NCBI GenBank assembly: GCA_028285305.1
Contig: JANQPV010000021.1
Coordinates: 62,001 to 126,000 of the forward strand
Source of the DNA: Alphaproteobacteria bacterium
GTDB taxonomy: Bacteria; Pseudomonadota; Alphaproteobacteria; SMXP01
Reading direction: 5' to 3'
DNA length: 64,000 bases
Part shown: positions 62,401 to 64,000 of the stretch, one piece after another
How the letters are laid out: every line of letters begins with the position of its first letter
Numbering within the stretch: position 1 is the first letter of the stretch
Program-made: the position numbers and the translations under genes
Notes under the pieces: model-generated
What the model saw: only the letters and a program-made list of their open reading frames with translations
What the model was told of the DNA's origin: nothing
Database searches by the model: none

Positions 62401-62456
62401 TTTATCGATCGGACGAAGTTCCCATGGTGCCTTTACTTTAACGCGAGGGACTGAGC

Positions 62457-64000
62457 ATGGCATTGAACGCAAATCAAGCGTCAACGAATCCAATTGATGA
62501 TGTCGTTCTCACAAGTGTCTTTCTAGCTTTTGGAATTCTGCTTTCGTTGTACGTGGCGGCGAACGCGGCTGATCCGCAAATGGAGATTCATGCTCTCATG
62601 TTTGCGGCAGCCTTTGCGTTTGGAGCTTTGTTTCTTGCTCGCCATGTGATGGAGGAGCCCAAAGCCGAACCCGGCGGCTATGCCATGGGCGTCGTGCGTG
62701 CGGGCGTCTTTGCCTCGGTGTTTTGGGGGCTTGCGGGCTTTCTTGTCGGGGTGGTGATCGCGGCCCAGCTTGCGTTTCCCAATTTGCTCTATTTCCCCGA
62801 TGCAGCATGGACGAGTTTTGGCCGGTTGCGGCCGCTACATACGTCCGCAGTTATCTTTGCCTTTGGCGGAAATGTGCTCATCGCTACGTCGTTTTATGTC
62901 GTGCAGAGAACATGTCGGGCGCGATTGTTCGGCGGCATCGCTCCTTGGTTCGTGTTCTGGGGGTACAACCTGTTCATCGTCATCGCGGCGACAGGATATT
63001 TGATGGGCGTTACCCAATCGAAGGAGTACGCCGAGCCTGAATGGTATGCGGATCTTTGGCTGACCATAGTCTGGGTCGTCTATTTGCTTGTCTTCTTAGG
63101 AACGGTTCTCAAGCGAAAAGAACCCCATATCTACGTGGCGAACTGGTTCTATCTGTCGTTCATCGTAACGATCGCCATGCTGCATATCGTCAACAATCTG
63201 GCGGTGCCTGTTTCTTGGACGGGCTCGAAAAGCTACTCGTTGTTCTCAGGGGTCCAGGATGCGCTCACGCAGTGGTGGTATGCCCACAATGCCGTGGGCT
63301 TCTTCCTGACCACTGGCTTTCTCGCCATCATGTACTATTTTATTCCTAAGCGCGCGGAACGTCCGGTCTATTCATACCGCCTGTCGATCGTTCATTTTTG
63401 GTCGCTTATCTTCATCTATATTTGGGCAGGACCTCACCATCTTCATTATACGTCTCTGCCCGAGTGGGCGCAGACCCTCGGCATGACGTTTTCGGTCATG
63501 CTGTGGATGCCCTCTTGGGGCGGCATGATCAATGGACTGATGACGTTGTCCGGGGCGTGGGATAAGCTTAGAACCGATCCTGTGTTGCGCATGATGGTGG
63601 TTTCCGTTGCCTTTTACGGTATGTCCACATTCGAGGGTCCGCTGATGTCGGTGCGGGCGGTGAACTCGCTTTCTCACTATACGGACTGGACGATTGGTCA
63701 TGTCCACTCAGGTGCTCTTGGCTGGGTTGGCTATATTAGTTTCGGCGCTCTATATTGCCTTGTTCCTTGGCTTTGGAATCGGAAGCAGCTCTACTCCAAT
63801 GCGCTTGTCGAGTGGCACTTCTGGATCTCGACGATCGGCATCGTTCTCTATATTACATCCATGTGGGTGTCCGGAATTATGCAAGGTCTGATGTGGCGGG
63901 CCTATAACGAATTCGGGTTCCTTCAATATTCGTTCGTGGAAACGGTCGAGGCGATGCACCCTTACTATATCATCCGTATGATTGGCGGATCGCTCTTCTT
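62457..64000 (+). CDS. ccoN: cbb3-type cytochrome c oxidase subunit I (cut by window edge)
   Basis: The frame is open from the ATG at 62457 to the window end (about 514 residues); full CcoN has a few dozen more or fewer. Haem and copper ligands are visible: His128 in RPLHTSAV, the Cu-B histidines at His277 ([10 protein letters not shown]) and His327-His328 ([11 protein letters not shown]), and His415 and His417 in [11 protein letters not shown]. CcoN is the catalytic subunit of the high-affinity terminal oxidase used at low oxygen. GAGGGA lies 6 nt upstream of the start. The remaining ccoOQP genes should follow outside the window. Confidence 0.96.
   Translation, partial: MALNANQASTNPIDDVVLTSVFLAFGILLSLYVAANAADPQMEIHALMFAAAFAFGALFLARHVMEEPKAEPGGYAMGVVRAGVFASVFWGLAGFLVGVVIAAQLAFPNLLYFPDAAWTSFGRLRPLHTSAVIFAFGGNVLIATSFYVVQRTCRARLFGGIAPWFVFWGYNLFIVIAATGYLMGVTQSKEYAEPEWYADLWLTIVWVVYLLVFLGTVLKRKEPHIYVANWFYLSFIVTIAMLHIVNNLAVPVSWTGSKSYSLFSGVQDALTQWWYAHNAVGFFLTTGFLAIMYYFIPKRAERPVYSYRLSIVHFWSLIFIYIWAGPHHLHYTSLPEWAQTLGMTFSVMLWMPSWGGMINGLMTLSGAWDKLRTDPVLRMMVVSVAFYGMSTFEGPLMSVRAVNSLSHYTDWTIGHVHSGALGWVGYISFGALYCLVPWLWNRKQLYSNALVEWHFWISTIGIVLYITSMWVSGIMQGLMWRAYNEFGFLQYSFVETVEAMHPYYIIRMIGGSLF

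Larger units (their letters stand above)
61720..62456. other. 737-bp intergenic region with FNR/FixK boxes and sRNA candidates
   Basis: No protein gene is convincing here. The region contains three palindromes of FNR/FixK type (61946-61959, 62242-62255, 62387-62400), two GC-rich hairpins on the minus strand (61799-61840 and 62072-62112, the latter with a U-run) and the 5' region of ccoN. The layout suggests one or two oxygen-regulated small RNAs on the minus strand. Confidence 0.6.

Noticed and set aside
62242-62454. 70-residue frame upstream of ccoN
   Set aside because: It begins inside the FixK box with TTG, has no ribosome-binding site and no recognisable sequence.
1-64000. CRISPR arrays, tRNA or rRNA genes, transposases and phage genes
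   Set aside because: None were recognised. The repeats present are palindromic intergenic elements, not direct-repeat arrays.

Overview
The window is a dense, mobile-element-free piece of chromosome, most consistent with an alphaproteobacterium. This is an inference from gene content: a cbb3 oxidase controlled by FixK/FNR-type boxes, NnrU, OmpW, an ECF41 sigma factor, an MMPL/LolA-like/barrel envelope system, a WS/DGAT acyltransferase and many fatty-acid or lipid enzymes. A free-living, probably aerobic to microaerobic, lipid- or hydrocarbon-metabolising lifestyle fits. No tRNA, rRNA, CRISPR array, insertion sequence or phage gene was recognised. Both edges cut a gene.

Layout. 1-3840 (minus) is a glycan locus: polysaccharide flippase (cut), SPASM radical SAM protein, GT4 glycosyltransferase and UDP-xylose synthase. 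4202-7083 has AMP nucleosidase divergent from a LOG-type phosphoribohydrolase, then a SnoaL-like protein. 7171-13922 has a secreted propeller-like protein, a CsoR repressor with its operator, a WS/DGAT, an ArsR regulator whose start codon sits inside its own operator, a GST, a hotdog protein and an unknown protein. 14414-19233 is an RNA-repair cassette: Hen1, nucleotidyltransferase, Pnkp. 19238-26427 has an SDR, secreted proteins, CorA and a CPA-type antiporter, and a sterol-desaturase-like protein. 26434-29197 has a phosphatase and an ECF41 sigma operon with a recognisable ECF41 promoter.

29287-45275 holds metabolic and envelope genes: ALDH, an MFS/spermidine-synthase fusion, acyltransferase, class II aldolase, YihY, a c-type cytochrome with a TPR partner, MDR reductase, phosphatase, enoyl-CoA hydratase, methyltransferase, serine hydrolase, thioesterase and an MFS transporter. 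45455-50710 is a TetR-headed envelope export unit. 50809-56928 has RimO, an orphan asparagine-synthetase-like protein, a second sterol-desaturase-like protein, an atypical SDR and a membrane protein. 56964-64000 is an oxygen-responsive stretch: Rieske oxygenase plus NnrU behind an FNR-type box, OmpW, an APH/ATPase fusion, and a 737-bp intergenic region with three FNR/FixK-type boxes before ccoN.

The most novel signal is in that last intergenic region. A FixK-type box at 62242-62255 has a minus-strand -10 element at exactly class II spacing. It is followed by a 5' hairpin with a GAGA loop, a U8 tract and a Rho-independent terminator. Together these describe a small RNA of about 142 nt induced by low oxygen and transcribed divergently from ccoN. 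The RNA-repair cassette with its uncharacterised nucleotidyltransferase and the apparently leaderless, operator-embedded ArsR start are the next most interesting. Several intergenic palindromic repeats (27121-27265, 33119-33252, 40934-41042) look like dispersed chromosomal repeat elements.
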